Positions 11,927 to 21,764 of a DNA stretch of 64,000 bases are shown in pieces (the stretch's first letter is position 1; each line of letters starts with the position of its first letter). The stretch lies in contig MAAN01000027.1 in NCBI GenBank assembly GCA_002163135.1, positions 62,001-126,000 on the forward strand. Direction: 5' to 3'. Under the pieces are notes generated by a model that had not been told where the DNA came from, did no database searches, and saw nothing but the letters and a program-made list of their open reading frames with translations. This DNA comes from Alphaproteobacteria bacterium 46_93_T64. GTDB lineage: Bacteria > Pseudomonadota > Alphaproteobacteria > Sneathiellales > Sneathiellaceae. Both the position numbers and the translations under genes were made by a program.

Positions 11927-12403
11927 ATGGCAGGTTTTACGCACTTTGATGAAAAAGGCGCGGCTCATATGGTCAATGTGGGCGAAAAGGAAATAACTGA
12001 ACGTAGCGCTACTGCAACCGCGCGGGTTGTTATGCTCCCAGACACCCTGGCACTTATTCAGGACGGTAAAGCCAAAAAAGGTGACGTTCTCGGTGTGGCG
12101 CGGTTGGCAGGTATTATGGCAGCGAAGAAAACACCGGATTTGATCCCCCTTTGCCATCCCCTCGCTCTCACCAATGTGTCAGTTGAATTTGAAATTGATG
12201 AGACATCGAATGCCATTGATATTTTCGCAACATGTAAGCTCAAAGGGCGGACAGGTGTTGAAATGGAAGCCTTAACAGCAGCATCAATTGCAGCACTTAC
12301 CATCTATGACATGTGCAAAGCCATCGACCGCGGAATGGAAATAACAGGAACCCGTCTACTGGAGAAAAGCGGTGGCAAATCAGGGGTTTATAAGGCTCAA
12401 TGA
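11927..12403 (+). CDS. moaC: Cyclic pyranopterin monophosphate synthase
   Basis: Acts with MoaA to convert GTP-derived 3',8-cyclo-GTP into cyclic pyranopterin monophosphate, the first intermediate of molybdenum cofactor synthesis. The 158-residue product contains [20 protein letters not shown], the active-site segment [11 protein letters not shown] and [26 protein letters not shown] with the catalytic Lys/Asp region near its end. I start at ATG 11927 ([11 protein letters not shown]), which has AAGG 8 nt upstream. The longer tracked ORF (11765) only reads out of frame through trpC. Its stop overlaps moeA by 4 nt (ATGA). Confidence 0.97.
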   Translation: MAGFTHFDEKGAAHMVNVGEKEITERSATATARVVMLPDTLALIQDGKAKKGDVLGVARLAGIMAAKKTPDLIPLCHPLALTNVSVEFEIDETSNAIDIFATCKLKGRTGVEMEALTAASIAALTIYDMCKAIDRGMEITGTRLLEKSGGKSGVYKAQ

Positions 12404-13614
12404 TTTCAGTAGATGAAGCTCGCAACAATATCCTTAAAGAGCTAAAGGCAGTTTCAACCGAAACCGTTTCTGTTGCAGATGCTGCTGGCCGGGTATTGGC
12501 GGAAGACGTCATCGCACGGCGCACGCAACCTCCCGCGGATTTGTCTGCTATGGACGGGTACGCGGTAATAGCGGCTGATGTTGCCACTGTGCCTGTCACA
12601 CTTGACGTAGTGGGTGAAGCTGCCGCAGGTGGATCATATGACGCCGAAGTGACCTCAGGTCAGGCTGTACGCATCTTTACAGGTGCGCCTTTGCCATCTG
12701 GTGCTGATGCCATTGTTATCCAAGAAGATACCCAGCGTAATGGCGACAAAGTGCTTATTGAAGAAGGTGTTTCCACTGGTCGTTACGTGCGTGGTGCTGG
12801 AATTGATTTTCGCGAAGGTGATGCCGGTTTGAGTGCAGGTAAGACTTTGACCGCACGCGACATCGGATTATTAGCTGCCATGAATATTCCGTGGCTTACT
12901 GTTCATCGGAAACCTCGTGTTGCTCTTCTTTCCACAGGCGATGAACTTGTACGTCCTGGAGAACCTGTTGGACCCAATCAGATCATTTCAACAAATAGTC
13001 TGGTTGTTGCTGCAATGATTAATGCAGCCGGTGCTGAAGCCATAGATTTGGGAATTGCAAAGGACAACGAAGCATCCTTGAGACAAATGGCGACCGGTGC
13101 CGCCTCTGCTGATTTACTTGTTACACTCGGCGGTGCCTCCGTTGGTGATCACGATCTGGTGCAATCCGTATTAGGTAAAGAAGGCCTTGAGATTGATTTC
13201 TGGCGAATTGCCATGCGCCCGGGAAAACCTTTGATGTTTGGTGATCTTGCAGGAACTCCCATGCTTGGAATGCCGGGAAATCCGGTTTCTAGCATGATTT
13301 GTAGTTATATATTTTTATACCCTGCCCTTGATGTTCTTATGGGCCGAAAACCACGTATGCCTGTCTATGTACCAGCCATTTTATCGCACGATATAAAAGA
13401 AAATGATCAACGACAGGACTATCAACGGGCATTGATCATTGGCGAAGAAGAGGGCATTCCTTTTATTAAATTGTTTAATAATCAAGATAGCTCACTGCTT
13501 TCATCGCTATCTGCTGCTGATTGCCTGATCAAACGCGCGCCGTTTGCAGAACCTTTGAGCAAAGGAAGCAGAGTAGAAATTATCATGTTGGAAAACGGAT
13601 ATCCCACCTGTTGA
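12400..13614 (+). CDS. moeA: Molybdopterin molybdenumtransferase
   Basis: Inserts molybdenum into adenylylated molybdopterin in the last step of Mo-cofactor synthesis. The 404-residue protein has the family layout: MoeA N-terminal domains with [13 protein letters not shown] and [18 protein letters not shown], the central MoCF domain with [19 protein letters not shown] and RPGKPLMFG, then [12 protein letters not shown] and a C-terminal β-domain. The ATG overlaps the moaC stop by 4 nt, so translation is probably coupled. A gap of about 100 nt follows before lexA, which has its own SOS-type promoter. Confidence 0.97.
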   Translation: MISVDEARNNILKELKAVSTETVSVADAAGRVLAEDVIARRTQPPADLSAMDGYAVIAADVATVPVTLDVVGEAAAGGSYDAEVTSGQAVRIFTGAPLPSGADAIVIQEDTQRNGDKVLIEEGVSTGRYVRGAGIDFREGDAGLSAGKTLTARDIGLLAAMNIPWLTVHRKPRVALLSTGDELVRPGEPVGPNQIISTNSLVVAAMINAAGAEAIDLGIAKDNEASLRQMATGAASADLLVTLGGASVGDHDLVQSVLGKEGLEIDFWRIAMRPGKPLMFGDLAGTPMLGMPGNPVSSMICSYIFLYPALDVLMGRKPRMPVYVPAILSHDIKENDQRQDYQRALIIGEEEGIPFIKLFNNQDSSLLSSLSAADCLIKRAPFAEPLSKGSRVEIIMLENGYPTC

Positions 13615-13650
13615 AGCTAAAGACATGGTTAGCAATTGAATTTTACCCCC

Positions 13651-13714
13651 TTGACGTGCAACCGGAACTTTTGTAGAACATTCACAATGTTTTTGTTTTG
13701 TTCTAAAGGGGTTG
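13651..13714 (+). promoter_or_regulatory. lexA promoter with SOS boxes
   Basis: A promoter with TTGACG (13651-13656), a 17-nt spacer and TAGAAC (13674-13679) lies about 40 nt before the lexA start. Over the -10 sits GAAC-N7-GAAC (13665-13679), the complement of the alphaproteobacterial LexA box GTTC-N7-GTTC. Further down, GTTT-N7-GTTC-N7-GTTG (13689-13714) gives two more near-matches in 11-bp phase on the other strand, the last one overlapping the ribosome-binding region. This fits autorepression of lexA. Confidence 0.85.
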
Positions 13715-13720
13715 GAACGG

Positions 13721-14452
13721 ATGCTGACGAAAAAACAACATGAACTTCTGATGTATATTCACACTTATCTTGAAGGAAAAGGTGTGTGTCCTTCATTCGA
13801 TGAAATGAAGATAGCATTGGATTTGAAATCCAAATCAGGCATTCATCGTTTGATTACTGGACTTACAGAACGTGGATTTATTCGACGCCTTCCTCACCGC
13901 GCCCGCGCACTAGAGGTTTTGAAATTACCTGATGCAGTTCTACCTGTGGGAATGTCAAAGCGTCATGCAAAACCAACTGACAGTACGAACGATTTTAATG
14001 TTGTAAAGGGTGAGTTTGGATCGAAACCTATTAGCAGTTCGGTTTCGGCATCACCCTCAACATCTGAAACCGCTATTAACCTCCCCCTTTATGGACGCAT
14101 TGCAGCCGGCATGGGTGTCGAAGCCCTCGCCGATCCTAGTAATTTTGTTGATATACCACCTTCAATGCTCGGGGGTGGAGAACACTATTGCCTCGAAGTT
14201 GACGGCGACTCCATGATTGATGCCGGTATTCATGATGGGGACACTGTGATTATCAATGAATGTAAAACTGCGGAAAATGGGGCAATTGTTGTCGCCCTCA
14301 TCGATGATCAGGAAGTGACACTTAAAAGGATGCGGCGCAAAGGTAATACTGTTGCGCTGGAAGCTGCAAATCCAGATTACGAAACCCGTATTTTTGGTCC
14401 CGACCGCATTAAGGTTCAGGGGAAACTCGTTGGGCTATTCCGGAAATATTGA
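13721..14452 (+). CDS. lexA: SOS response transcriptional repressor LexA
   Basis: Represses DNA-damage genes until RecA filaments trigger its self-cleavage. The N-terminal winged helix starts [17 protein letters not shown] and continues [22 protein letters not shown]. The cleavage site is the Ala-Gly in GRIAAGMG. The C-terminal S24 peptidase domain has the catalytic Ser in [15 protein letters not shown] and the Lys in [11 protein letters not shown]. At 243 residues it has the alphaproteobacterial length with an extended linker. I use ATG 13721 over the tracked TTG 13712 because AAGGGG is better placed for it. SOS boxes upstream show autoregulation. Confidence 0.97.
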   Translation: MLTKKQHELLMYIHTYLEGKGVCPSFDEMKIALDLKSKSGIHRLITGLTERGFIRRLPHRARALEVLKLPDAVLPVGMSKRHAKPTDSTNDFNVVKGEFGSKPISSSVSASPSTSETAINLPLYGRIAAGMGVEALADPSNFVDIPPSMLGGGEHYCLEVDGDSMIDAGIHDGDTVIINECKTAENGAIVVALIDDQEVTLKRMRRKGNTVALEAANPDYETRIFGPDRIKVQGKLVGLFRKY

Positions 14453-14464
14453 ATTAGAGCGCAA

Positions 14465-16594
14465 TCACTTGATGAACTTTCGATAACGCGCCGGGACCCA
14501 GGGACGGTCTCCGCGAACGGAGTTCACATTTTCAAACTGAAACAAGCCTTCTTTTTTGAAGTAAATTGCATGTGTCCCACCGCGCCATAGATCAAACTTA
14601 TCGATCACTAATCCACCAAGATTACATCTTCGCTTAACCGGTACTGCTGATAGAATGATATTTGCACGCGCGCAGTCTGCATTATGGCTCATCCAGTTTT
14701 TTGAGTATGAAATTAAATTATCGCTTTGTCGCCAAAGACAGCCAACGGCATCACATTTAACCGGATCTCCGGTTTTGTAAATTTTTCCTATTTTGTCGAA
14801 ACTAGGCACACCATACATTTGCGCCCACCTTTTCCGTTCAAATCGGTCAACCCGCCTCGAAGGAATTTTGTAAGTATTTTCTGTCGTTTTGAAAACGAAA
14901 AGTTTACCGGAATCTGCGAAAAGAATGTCGGGTGATTGATGTAAAGCTTGAAAAATCATTCCCACAAATAGAAAAACTGCCGCCGCCCACCGCAGCCGAG
15001 ATCGCCATATAAAAAGCCAAAGAGCGGCGATGGTGACCGTCACAAATAAGGCCGTTGAGTAAGAACCGATCCTGATTGTTGCCGAAGGTAAAGAAGAGAC
15101 GAATTCTGCAATTCTCAGAATACTTAATATACCCTGCCCGGCCAACTCAAGGGGCAATTCCGAAAACCCAAAAGGCATGGCTATGAATGATAGCAGGGTG
15201 AAGGGCATTACCCAAAAACCCATTATTGGGACCGCGATCAAATTTGCAAGTATGCCCAGAGCCGCAAAACTGCCGAAATGATATATGGCGAAAGGAGCTG
15301 TCGCTGTGGATGCGATAAGAGAAGTTATTGCAACTCCACATAAATAGTAGGCACCGCGCTTTAACATGCCCCCAGTGTTTGCAGCTGTGATTAAAACCAC
15401 ACCAAATCTTTCGTAGACAGCAATCAAACAAAACACTGCAGAGAATGACATTTGAAAACTTGCGCCTAACAAGCTTTCAGGTAGGAAAATCAATATCAAT
15501 AAAGCTGCGATTGCGAGATTGCGTAACGATAGCGCGGATCTATCGAAACAAATTGCCAAAAACACCATTGAGATCATCAGAAAGGCGCGTAATGCAGAAA
15601 CCGACATCCCGCTTAGAAGAAGATAGCAGGTCAATCCCCCCATTGCGAAAACCGCGGCCCATTTCTTTATTGGGTACTTTAAGGCAATTGTCGGAAACAG
15701 GCTCAAGCTAAATCTAAATCCAAAAAATATTATTCCGCCGACCATTCCCATATGCAATCCAGATATTGCCAACAGATGCGCTAGACCCGAACCCCGCATG
15801 TTATCTATAACGTGTTTTGATAAAGAGCCCCGATCTCCGGTCATAATAGCAATTGAGAATCCCGCTGTCTCTTTTGGTGCGGCTTCTACAACATGCTGAT
15901 TTACGCTATTGCGAAGCGATGACGTGAAAGAGCTAAATAGATTCCAGCTAGTGAAGCTTTCCCCGATTATTTCCGGTTTGCTCAGGGCATACCCAGTGGC
16001 CCCAATACTTTTAAAGTAGAAATCTCGTTGGAAATCGTAAGCTCCAGGATAAGCGGGCGGCGGTGGCGGCAACAAAACGGCTTTTACTCTAACGTGTTGT
16101 CCGGGACTAATGTGATCGGCTCCCGTTCTAACGGTCAAGCGTATCTTTTTCAGTGAAGGTGCCTTACTGGAAGCAATTTCCAAGTTTCCCAACAGTATTC
16201 TTTGTTTCTTTGCTCCAGAGGACATTTCCAGAACTAAGCCAGAAAGGTCCGTTGTAACTCTTTTTTGGAGTACCGGCGCGGCAACTATCAAATTTCGAAG
16301 GATCGGCGTGATAAAGCCCAAAGTGATTATGGTCAGGATGAGCAAAGGCAGAATAATTGCGATACGATTAATATGCATCGAGACAAGAACACACATGACA
16401 CAAAAGACAGGCAATAACAGCCAAACGATTGCAGGCTCCCACGTAAGGGCAAAATAGATACTAACACCGATCCCGAACAACACCGGTGACCAGATAAACC
16501 ATCTATTTCGATCCCGCTCCACCAGCTCAATGATGATTTTCAGTATTTCTGCCAAACGTCGCTCCCCCCGAAACAACAACACAGGCTTGCTCAA
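14465..16594 (-). CDS. ComEC/Rec2 family competence-type membrane protein
   Basis: A polytopic membrane protein of the ComEC/Rec2 family, the channel that imports single-stranded DNA in transformable bacteria. About 709 residues: an N-terminal hydrophobic pair, an OB-like DUF4131 region (VRVKAVLLPPPPPAYPGAYDFQRDFYF), the competence domain with ISGLHMGMVGG and about ten membrane spans, then a soluble tail. The tail lacks the HxHxDH metal motif of the metallo-β-lactamase domain. The tracked start is TTG 16594. A TTG at 16555 preceded by GGGGGAG is a good alternative and a GTG at 16582 is possible, so the start is uncertain. It is convergent with lexA and divergent from gltX. Transformation is not proven by this gene alone. 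Confidence 0.87.
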   Translation of the reverse strand: MSKPVLLFRGERRLAEILKIIIELVERDRNRWFIWSPVLFGIGVSIYFALTWEPAIVWLLLPVFCVMCVLVSMHINRIAIILPLLILTIITLGFITPILRNLIVAAPVLQKRVTTDLSGLVLEMSSGAKKQRILLGNLEIASSKAPSLKKIRLTVRTGADHISPGQHVRVKAVLLPPPPPAYPGAYDFQRDFYFKSIGATGYALSKPEIIGESFTSWNLFSSFTSSLRNSVNQHVVEAAPKETAGFSIAIMTGDRGSLSKHVIDNMRGSGLAHLLAISGLHMGMVGGIIFFGFRFSLSLFPTIALKYPIKKWAAVFAMGGLTCYLLLSGMSVSALRAFLMISMVFLAICFDRSALSLRNLAIAALLILIFLPESLLGASFQMSFSAVFCLIAVYERFGVVLITAANTGGMLKRGAYYLCGVAITSLIASTATAPFAIYHFGSFAALGILANLIAVPIMGFWVMPFTLLSFIAMPFGFSELPLELAGQGILSILRIAEFVSSLPSATIRIGSYSTALFVTVTIAALWLFIWRSRLRWAAAVFLFVGMIFQALHQSPDILFADSGKLFVFKTTENTYKIPSRRVDRFERKRWAQMYGVPSFDKIGKIYKTGDPVKCDAVGCLWRQSDNLISYSKNWMSHNADCARANIILSAVPVKRRCNLGGLVIDKFDLWRGGTHAIYFKKEGLFQFENVNSVRGDRPWVPARYRKFIK

Positions 16595-16650
16595 TCGCCC
16601 TACAAAGAGTAGAAATGCTCAATTATTGTGAATATCGCCTATTTTAAACC

Positions 16651-16665
16651 TGTAATTGAATTACA
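16651..16665. promoter_or_regulatory. Perfect palindrome upstream of gltX
   Basis: TGTAATTGAATTACA is a perfect 7+1+7 inverted repeat ending 16 nt before the gltX ATG, in the short divergent region shared with comEC. The size and symmetry suit a dimeric regulator site or a small RNA hairpin near the ribosome-binding site. I do not recognise the regulator. Confidence 0.4.
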
Positions 16666-16681
16666 AGCAAAGTAAATTGCC

Positions 16682-18079
16682 ATGACTGTTGTTACACGAT
16701 TTGCCCCTTCCCCAACTGGCTTCCTGCATATTGGTGGTGCCAGAACAGCTTTGTTCAATTGGCTCTATGCCCGCAGCAATGGAGGTAAATTCCTTCTGCG
16801 CATTGAAGATACCGATCGTGAACGCTCAACAGACGAAGCTATCGATGCTATTCTGGCTGGCATGAAATGGATGGGTCTTGATTGGGATGGCGAGCCCACC
16901 TTTCAGTTCTCTCGGCGCGACCGTCACGCGGAAATTGCAAACCAACTTCTAAAAGAAGGCAAAGCATATTATTGCTACGCTTCAAAAGAAGAATTGGCAG
17001 AGATGCGTGAAACTGCGCGCGCTGAAAACCGTGCCCCAGGATATGATGGGCGCTGGCGCGATCGTGATCCGTCGGAGGCGCCAGCTGGCGTAGACCCGGT
17101 TGTACGATTTAAATCTCCAAATGAAGGTACTGTTGTCATTAACGATGCCGTTCAGGGCGATGTGACGATCAGCAACGCACAGTTGGATGATCTTATCCTG
17201 CTACGTGCTGATGGAACACCTACGTATATGCTGTCCGTAATCGTCGACGATTACGACATGGGCGTTACAGATATTATTCGCGGCGATGATCATCTTACAA
17301 ACGCAGCCCGACAGTTACAGCTTTATGCTGCCCTTGATTGGAAAGCGCCGAAAATGGCTCATATTCCTCTCATTCATGGACCAGATGGTGCAAAACTTTC
17401 AAAACGTCACGGCGCACTTGGCGTTGAAGCCTATCGCGACATGGGATACTTGCCAGAAGCGATGCGCAACTACCTGTTGCGCCTAGGCTGGTCCCATGGC
17501 GATGATGAGCTTATCTCTACAGAACAAGCAATTGAATGGTTCAACCTAGACAATATAGGGAAATCAGCCTCTCGCTTTGATTTCGATAAGCTGGAAAATC
17601 TAAATGGAACCTATATTCGAAATGCTGATGACGCGTATCTAACGGGCCTGATAACGCCAATTTTGGAAAAAAATACTGCGCTACCATTGGACGAAAATCA
17701 GCTCTTATTGATTAAAAATGCCATGAACGGCTTGAAAGAACGCGCAAAATCAGTAATATCGCTGGCAGAAAGTTCGCAATTCTTAATTGCAGAACGCCCA
17801 TTGGCCATGGATAACAAGGCCAGTAAGCTGCTTACAGCCGATGCGATACAAATATTGCAACGTTTGGCTGACAGGTTAGACACCCTAACCGAGTGGAAAA
17901 AAGAACAGATCGAGGAAGCAGTACGAATAAGTGCTGAAGCCGAAGATTTGAAACTGGGTAAAATTGCACAGCCCTTACGCGCGGCACTAACAGGTACAAC
18001 TGTTTCGCCCGGCATCTTTGACGTCCTTGAGGTTCTTGGAAAAGAAAACTCTCTAGGACGAATAAGAGACGTAGAATAG
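16682..18079 (+). CDS. gltX: Glutamyl-tRNA synthetase
   Basis: Charges tRNA-Glu (and in many alphaproteobacteria also tRNA-Gln, as a substrate for GatCAB). The 465-residue class I synthetase has the HIGH-type motif in [20 protein letters not shown], the glutamate-binding [18 protein letters not shown] region and the KMSKS-type loop [13 protein letters not shown], followed by the helical anticodon-binding half. The ATG has only a weak upstream ribosome-binding site (AAGC/AAAG). It is followed after about 130 nt by gltA on the same strand. Confidence 0.97.
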   Translation: MTVVTRFAPSPTGFLHIGGARTALFNWLYARSNGGKFLLRIEDTDRERSTDEAIDAILAGMKWMGLDWDGEPTFQFSRRDRHAEIANQLLKEGKAYYCYASKEELAEMRETARAENRAPGYDGRWRDRDPSEAPAGVDPVVRFKSPNEGTVVINDAVQGDVTISNAQLDDLILLRADGTPTYMLSVIVDDYDMGVTDIIRGDDHLTNAARQLQLYAALDWKAPKMAHIPLIHGPDGAKLSKRHGALGVEAYRDMGYLPEAMRNYLLRLGWSHGDDELISTEQAIEWFNLDNIGKSASRFDFDKLENLNGTYIRNADDAYLTGLITPILEKNTALPLDENQLLLIKNAMNGLKERAKSVISLAESSQFLIAERPLAMDNKASKLLTADAIQILQRLADRLDTLTEWKKEQIEEAVRISAEAEDLKLGKIAQPLRAALTGTTVSPGIFDVLEVLGKENSLGRIRDVE

Positions 18080-18213
18080 AATCAGAATTTTCGAGCAAAG
18101 AGATTTTGCTCCTTTCGTATGTGTTTACGAAATGACTGTAGAACCCCATTTGGGGTATCAACAAACTTGAAGTTGGCATACGCGCCTGCTACAAAAACAA
18201 AGGAAAAAAATTG
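18080..18213 (+). promoter_or_regulatory. Hairpin-rich gltX-gltA intergenic region
   Basis: Three consecutive perfect hairpins occupy this 134-nt gap: GAGCAAA(5 nt)TTTGCTC at 18093-18111, TTTCGTA(6 nt)TACGAAA at 18113-18132, and ACCCCA(TT)TGGGGT at 18143-18156. None is followed by a proper T-run. The first may act as a weak gltX terminator, and the others may structure the gltA 5' leader. No clear promoter hexamers were found. Confidence 0.5.
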
Positions 18214-19518
18214 ATGAGTGGCTCAAAAGTAAACGGCACCGTTCAAATCAATGAAGAAGGTCACGTATCTACTGACCTTCCAATGTTGGAAGGATCGTTG
18301 GGACCGAAAGTAATCGATATTCGAAAACTTTATGCTCAAACAGGCCATTTCACTTATGACCCCGGTTTCACCTCAACTGCATCATGTGATTCAGCAATCA
18401 CATATATTGATGGTGATGAAGGCATACTCATGCACCGCGGTTATAAAATCGAAGAGTTAGCGTCTGAAAGTGACTTCATGGAAGTTTGCTTTCTACTGCT
18501 GAAAGGTGAATTACCAAACGCAGAAGAAAAAGCAAAATTTTCTCACGACATCACATACCACACAATGCTTCATGAGCAGCTGATCCAGTTGTTCCGTGGC
18601 TTCCGCCGTGATGCGCATCCAATGGCCATTATGGTAGGTGTGGTTGGTGCGCTTTCAGCATTCTATCACGATAGCACAGACATCAATGACCCACATCAGC
18701 GGATGATTGCCAGCTATCGCCTAATAGCGAAGATGCCTACAATTGCAGCTATGGCCTATAAATATTCTGTTGGTCAGCCGTTCATTTATCCAAATAATGA
18801 ATTGTCTTATGCTGAAAACTTCATGCACATGACATTCAGCGTTCCTGCTGAAGACTACAAGCTGTCCCCAACGGTAGCACGTGCTATGGATCGTATCTTC
18901 ATCTTGCATGCTGATCATGAACAGAATGCGTCAACATCAACTGTTCGTCTGGCTGGCTCTTCAGGCGCAAATCCGTTTGCTTGTATCGCTGCTGGTATTG
19001 CGTGCCTATGGGGCCCTGCTCATGGTGGTGCCAACGAAGCCGTTTTGACTATGCTTGAAGAAATTGGCAGCGTTGACAATGTTCAAGAATATATCAACAA
19101 AGCAAAAGACAAGAACGACCCATTCCGTCTTATGGGCTTTGGTCATCGGGTTTACAAAAACTACGATCCACGTGCGAAAGTCATGCAGCAAACTTGTTAT
19201 GAAGTGCTTGATGAACTTGGCATTAAAGATGAGCCTATGCTGAAACTTGCTATGGAACTTGAAAGAATTGCATTGGAAGATGAGTATTTCGTTGAGAAGA
19301 AACTCTTCCCGAATGTTGACTTCTACTCAGGCATCATTCTCAAAGCACTTGGTTTCCCAACAAGCATGTTCACTGTTCTATTCGCTCTCGCCCGTACAGT
19401 TGGCTGGGTGGCACAGTGGAACGAAATGATGGAAGATCCAGGACAAAAAATTGGTCGTCCTCGTCAGCTTTATACAGGTCCAGCAGAACGCCCGTTCGTT
19501 CCATTGGTTAAACGATAA
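18214..19518 (+). CDS. gltA: Citrate synthase
   Basis: Condenses oxaloacetate and acetyl-CoA to citrate at the entry of the TCA cycle. The 434-residue product is the large Gram-negative type II form. The N-terminal domain includes [19 protein letters not shown]. Catalytic motifs follow: [14 protein letters not shown] and [13 protein letters not shown] with active-site His residues, [15 protein letters not shown] with the second His, and [14 protein letters not shown] with the catalytic Asp. I use ATG 18214; the tracked TTG 18211 is just upstream and AAAGGAAAA serves either. A structured leader precedes it. Confidence 0.98.
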   Translation: MSGSKVNGTVQINEEGHVSTDLPMLEGSLGPKVIDIRKLYAQTGHFTYDPGFTSTASCDSAITYIDGDEGILMHRGYKIEELASESDFMEVCFLLLKGELPNAEEKAKFSHDITYHTMLHEQLIQLFRGFRRDAHPMAIMVGVVGALSAFYHDSTDINDPHQRMIASYRLIAKMPTIAAMAYKYSVGQPFIYPNNELSYAENFMHMTFSVPAEDYKLSPTVARAMDRIFILHADHEQNASTSTVRLAGSSGANPFACIAAGIACLWGPAHGGANEAVLTMLEEIGSVDNVQEYINKAKDKNDPFRLMGFGHRVYKNYDPRAKVMQQTCYEVLDELGIKDEPMLKLAMELERIALEDEYFVEKKLFPNVDFYSGIILKALGFPTSMFTVLFALARTVGWVAQWNEMMEDPGQKIGRPRQLYTGPAERPFVPLVKR

Positions 19519-19526
19519 TTCATACC

Positions 19527-19721
19527 ATGAGCCTAAACTTCACTTCCAAAAAAGTGATGCCTTCGACCCCGGTCGAAGGCGGTAGGCGTGGTAAGAAACT
19601 AATTTTGAAAGCGGCGAACGACAATCGCGCGCCGCTTTCAATCCAACTAAAAAAATTTGTTTTTACTCTCGCACCAATAGCGGCTTTGAGTTTTTTTGCT
19701 GCCGTTTGGTGGATGTCCTAA
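19527..19721 (+). CDS. Small single-span membrane protein of unknown function
   Basis: A 64-residue product beginning 8 nt after gltA on the same strand. It has a basic N-terminal half (GGRRGKKLILKAANDNRAP) and a C-terminal hydrophobic segment (about residues 44-63, FVFTLAPIAALSFFAAVWW), predicting a small inner-membrane protein. The AANDNRAP stretch resembles segments common in short alphaproteobacterial proteins; I recognise no named family. Its last four bases overlap the end of convergent lpxB, and its 5' part contains a strong hairpin that may terminate the lpx operon on the other strand. Coding status is likely but not certain. Confidence 0.6.
   Translation: MSLNFTSKKVMPSTPVEGGRRGKKLILKAANDNRAPLSIQLKKFVFTLAPIAALSFFAAVWWMS
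19545..19580 (-). terminator. Probable intrinsic terminator of the lpx operon, inside the convergent small gene
   Basis: On the minus strand a perfect 10-bp stem GCCTTCGACC/GGTCGAAGGC with a 2-nt loop (19559-19580) is followed by ATCAC and six T residues (19548-19553). It lies about 140 nt past the lpxB stop. On the plus strand there is no T-run after it, so it should act mainly on leftward transcripts. Confidence 0.6.
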
Positions 19722-20893
19722 AGTCGGCCGACGAGATCTAAGACAACTTTTGCAGCGCGATCCCCCGGTGCCTCTGCTCCAACACCTAATAATGCTATCG
19801 CCCGATCATACCCTGCGATTTGCTTCGAGCGTTCATTACTATCAACAAACAATTCTATAATCGATTTGCTGAGATTATCGGCAGTGCAATTTTCTAGTAA
19901 ATGTTCCGGAACGATTTCCTCGTCTTCCAGAATATTGATCAGATTTGCATATTTAAGCTTCACCAGTTTACGTGCAAGATAGGCCGTAATCGGATGCATT
20001 TTGTAGGCTATTACAGATGGTAGATGGGATAAACCGAGTTCTAGACCAACAGTACCTGAAGCAGCCATTGCCACATCAGAGGCAGCCATCGCATCATATT
20101 TATCTTCTGTACCCTCTACGATAATAATCTTTGCGGCCCAATGTTTGACAGCATCTTCAACAAGCGGCTTTGTTTTTCCAATTACTGGAATAACAACATT
20201 CAGGTTATCCACTTTCTCGGAAACACGTTTTACAGCCTCCCCAAAAACTTCGAGATGGCGTGTTACTTCCCCTCTCCTGCTACCCGGCAAAATCATCAGA
20301 TTATTATCGGCATCACCGATCAAATATTTTTCTTTAAACTGAACTGCATTCCCTTGCCCCGCACCACTTTCAATAATTGAATGACCGATAAAGGATGCCG
20401 GCAAGCCTTCAACTTCAAAATACGGTGGTTCAAACGGCAAAAGGGTAAGCAAATGATCATAGAGTCTAGCGATTTTTTTGGCACGCCCTTTGCGCCACGC
20501 CCAAACAGAGGGCGCCACATAATGAACCTTCTTAAAGGTTACATTGTCCAACTTCTTCGCCACCCGAAAACTGAAATCGGGTGCATCAACTGTTATAAAT
20601 AGGTCTGGGTTAGTTTCTGTAGCGGCTTGTGCTGTTTGATTAATACGCTTTAGCAATGAGGGAATTTTGGGAACTACTTCTGCTATCCCCATAATACTTA
20701 GCTCATCCATGGGAAACAGACTTATTAGTCCTTCAGCCTCCATTAAAGGTCCGCCAACCCCTGTAAAGCTGATTTCACAGCCGTTGGCTTGGTTTCTTAG
20801 GCCGATCATCAATCGCGAAGCCAGAACGTCTCCTGAAGGCTCTCCTGCCACAAGAAACACCTTTATAGGTATACTGCCATGATTATCAATCAT
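19718..20893 (-). CDS. lpxB: Lipid-A-disaccharide synthase
   Basis: Joins UDP-2,3-diacylglucosamine and lipid X to make the lipid A disaccharide at the inner-membrane face. The 391-residue GT19 glycosyltransferase shows LVAGEPSGDVLASRLM, GVGGPLMEAEGL, YVAPSVWAWRKGRAKKIA, LLPFEPPYFE, MILPGSRRGEV and MAASGTVGLELGL in order. The ATG at 20893 overlaps the end of lpxI by 8 nt, consistent with translational coupling. It is the last gene of the long minus-strand envelope operon. Confidence 0.97.
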   Translation of the reverse strand: MIDNHGSIPIKVFLVAGEPSGDVLASRLMIGLRNQANGCEISFTGVGGPLMEAEGLISLFPMDELSIMGIAEVVPKIPSLLKRINQTAQAATETNPDLFITVDAPDFSFRVAKKLDNVTFKKVHYVAPSVWAWRKGRAKKIARLYDHLLTLLPFEPPYFEVEGLPASFIGHSIIESGAGQGNAVQFKEKYLIGDADNNLMILPGSRRGEVTRHLEVFGEAVKRVSEKVDNLNVVIPVIGKTKPLVEDAVKHWAAKIIIVEGTEDKYDAMAASDVAMAASGTVGLELGLSHLPSVIAYKMHPITAYLARKLVKLKYANLINILEDEEIVPEHLLENCTADNLSKSIIELFVDSNERSKQIAGYDRAIALLGVGAEAPGDRAAKVVLDLVGRL

Positions 20894-21764
20894 CGGAATG
20901 ACAATCGGTACTTATTACATGAACAAAAACACCTGATTTATCGGCCACACTAACAACTTCATCCAAACCAAGTATCAGAGAATGCTCTGCTTCTACAGCA
21001 ATCCCAGATAGCCCAGCTGTTTTTATTTGTCTTATCGTATCAACGCCAATTGCAGGCATATCTGTCCGTAAATCTTGTCCAGTCTTTGAGAGTTTCACCA
21101 ACACACCCGCCGGGTTATCCCAGGAAAATTCCTTGCAACGATGTATGAGTTTCTCAGTCCCTTCTGCGGCTTCTACACCCAGAACATAACCGGCTCTTAC
21201 AATAACGGCTTGGCCAATATCATAAACACTCATGGCCCTGATGATTTCGGCACCTTTTTCTATATCTTTTAGGTCTTCTTCCGTTGGAGTTATTTTGCCC
21301 AACGTACCGATTTTGGCTACAAATTCGCTATCAAGTTCGTGTGCCCCAACCACTTGAAAACCCTTATCCTCAATGAACTGGGTTATTGCCCCTAAAAGTC
21401 CGTCATCCCCTTTACTCAGAGATTTTCCGATCTTGGTGAGCAACTTAAAACCTTCTTTATCAGGAAAAATACTTTTAAAATTGGGCCGGTCAATGGGCCC
21501 CGCCATGGTAACCCGCTTACATTTCTCACGTTTCAGTGCTTTTAGGAATTTTCCAATTTTAGTTATCTGAACTATTTCAAACGAAAAATTGGCATAATCT
21601 TCCGGCTTTGCTTCATTTTCAACTAGAAGCAAGAAAACCGCTGTCCCGCGTTCCTTCAGGGTATTTGCAAGACGCAAGGGTAGTTCCCCTCGCCCTGCGA
21701 TAATCCCTACTTTATCGCCTGGGGTACTATTGAGGTTGGCAGAAACCACGTTTGGTTTCTCCAT
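20886..21764 (-). CDS. lpxI: UDP-2,3-diacylglucosamine pyrophosphatase LpxI
   Basis: Hydrolyses UDP-2,3-diacylglucosamine to lipid X and UMP, the step done by LpxH in most gammaproteobacteria. LpxI is the alphaproteobacterial version. Family (DUF1009) features include VGIIAGRGELPLRLA at the start of the fold, VTMAGPIDRPNFKSIFPD, SKGDDGLLGAITQFIEDKGF and GLSGIAVEAEHSLIL near the end. Start options are ATG 21764 (used here; overlaps lpxA by 38 nt) and GTG 21749, which has GGAG at better spacing. It sits between lpxA and lpxB, completing the pathway. Confidence 0.95.
   Translation of the reverse strand: MEKPNVVSANLNSTPGDKVGIIAGRGELPLRLANTLKERGTAVFLLLVENEAKPEDYANFSFEIVQITKIGKFLKALKREKCKRVTMAGPIDRPNFKSIFPDKEGFKLLTKIGKSLSKGDDGLLGAITQFIEDKGFQVVGAHELDSEFVAKIGTLGKITPTEEDLKDIEKGAEIIRAMSVYDIGQAVIVRAGYVLGVEAAEGTEKLIHRCKEFSWDNPAGVLVKLSKTGQDLRTDMPAIGVDTIRQIKTAGLSGIAVEAEHSLILGLDEVVSVADKSGVFVHVISTDCHSDD

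Noticed and set aside
14465-16594. ComEC as proof of natural competence
   Set aside because: The metal motif of the β-lactamase domain is not seen and no other competence gene is nearby; ComEC-like genes occur in many bacteria not known to be transformable.
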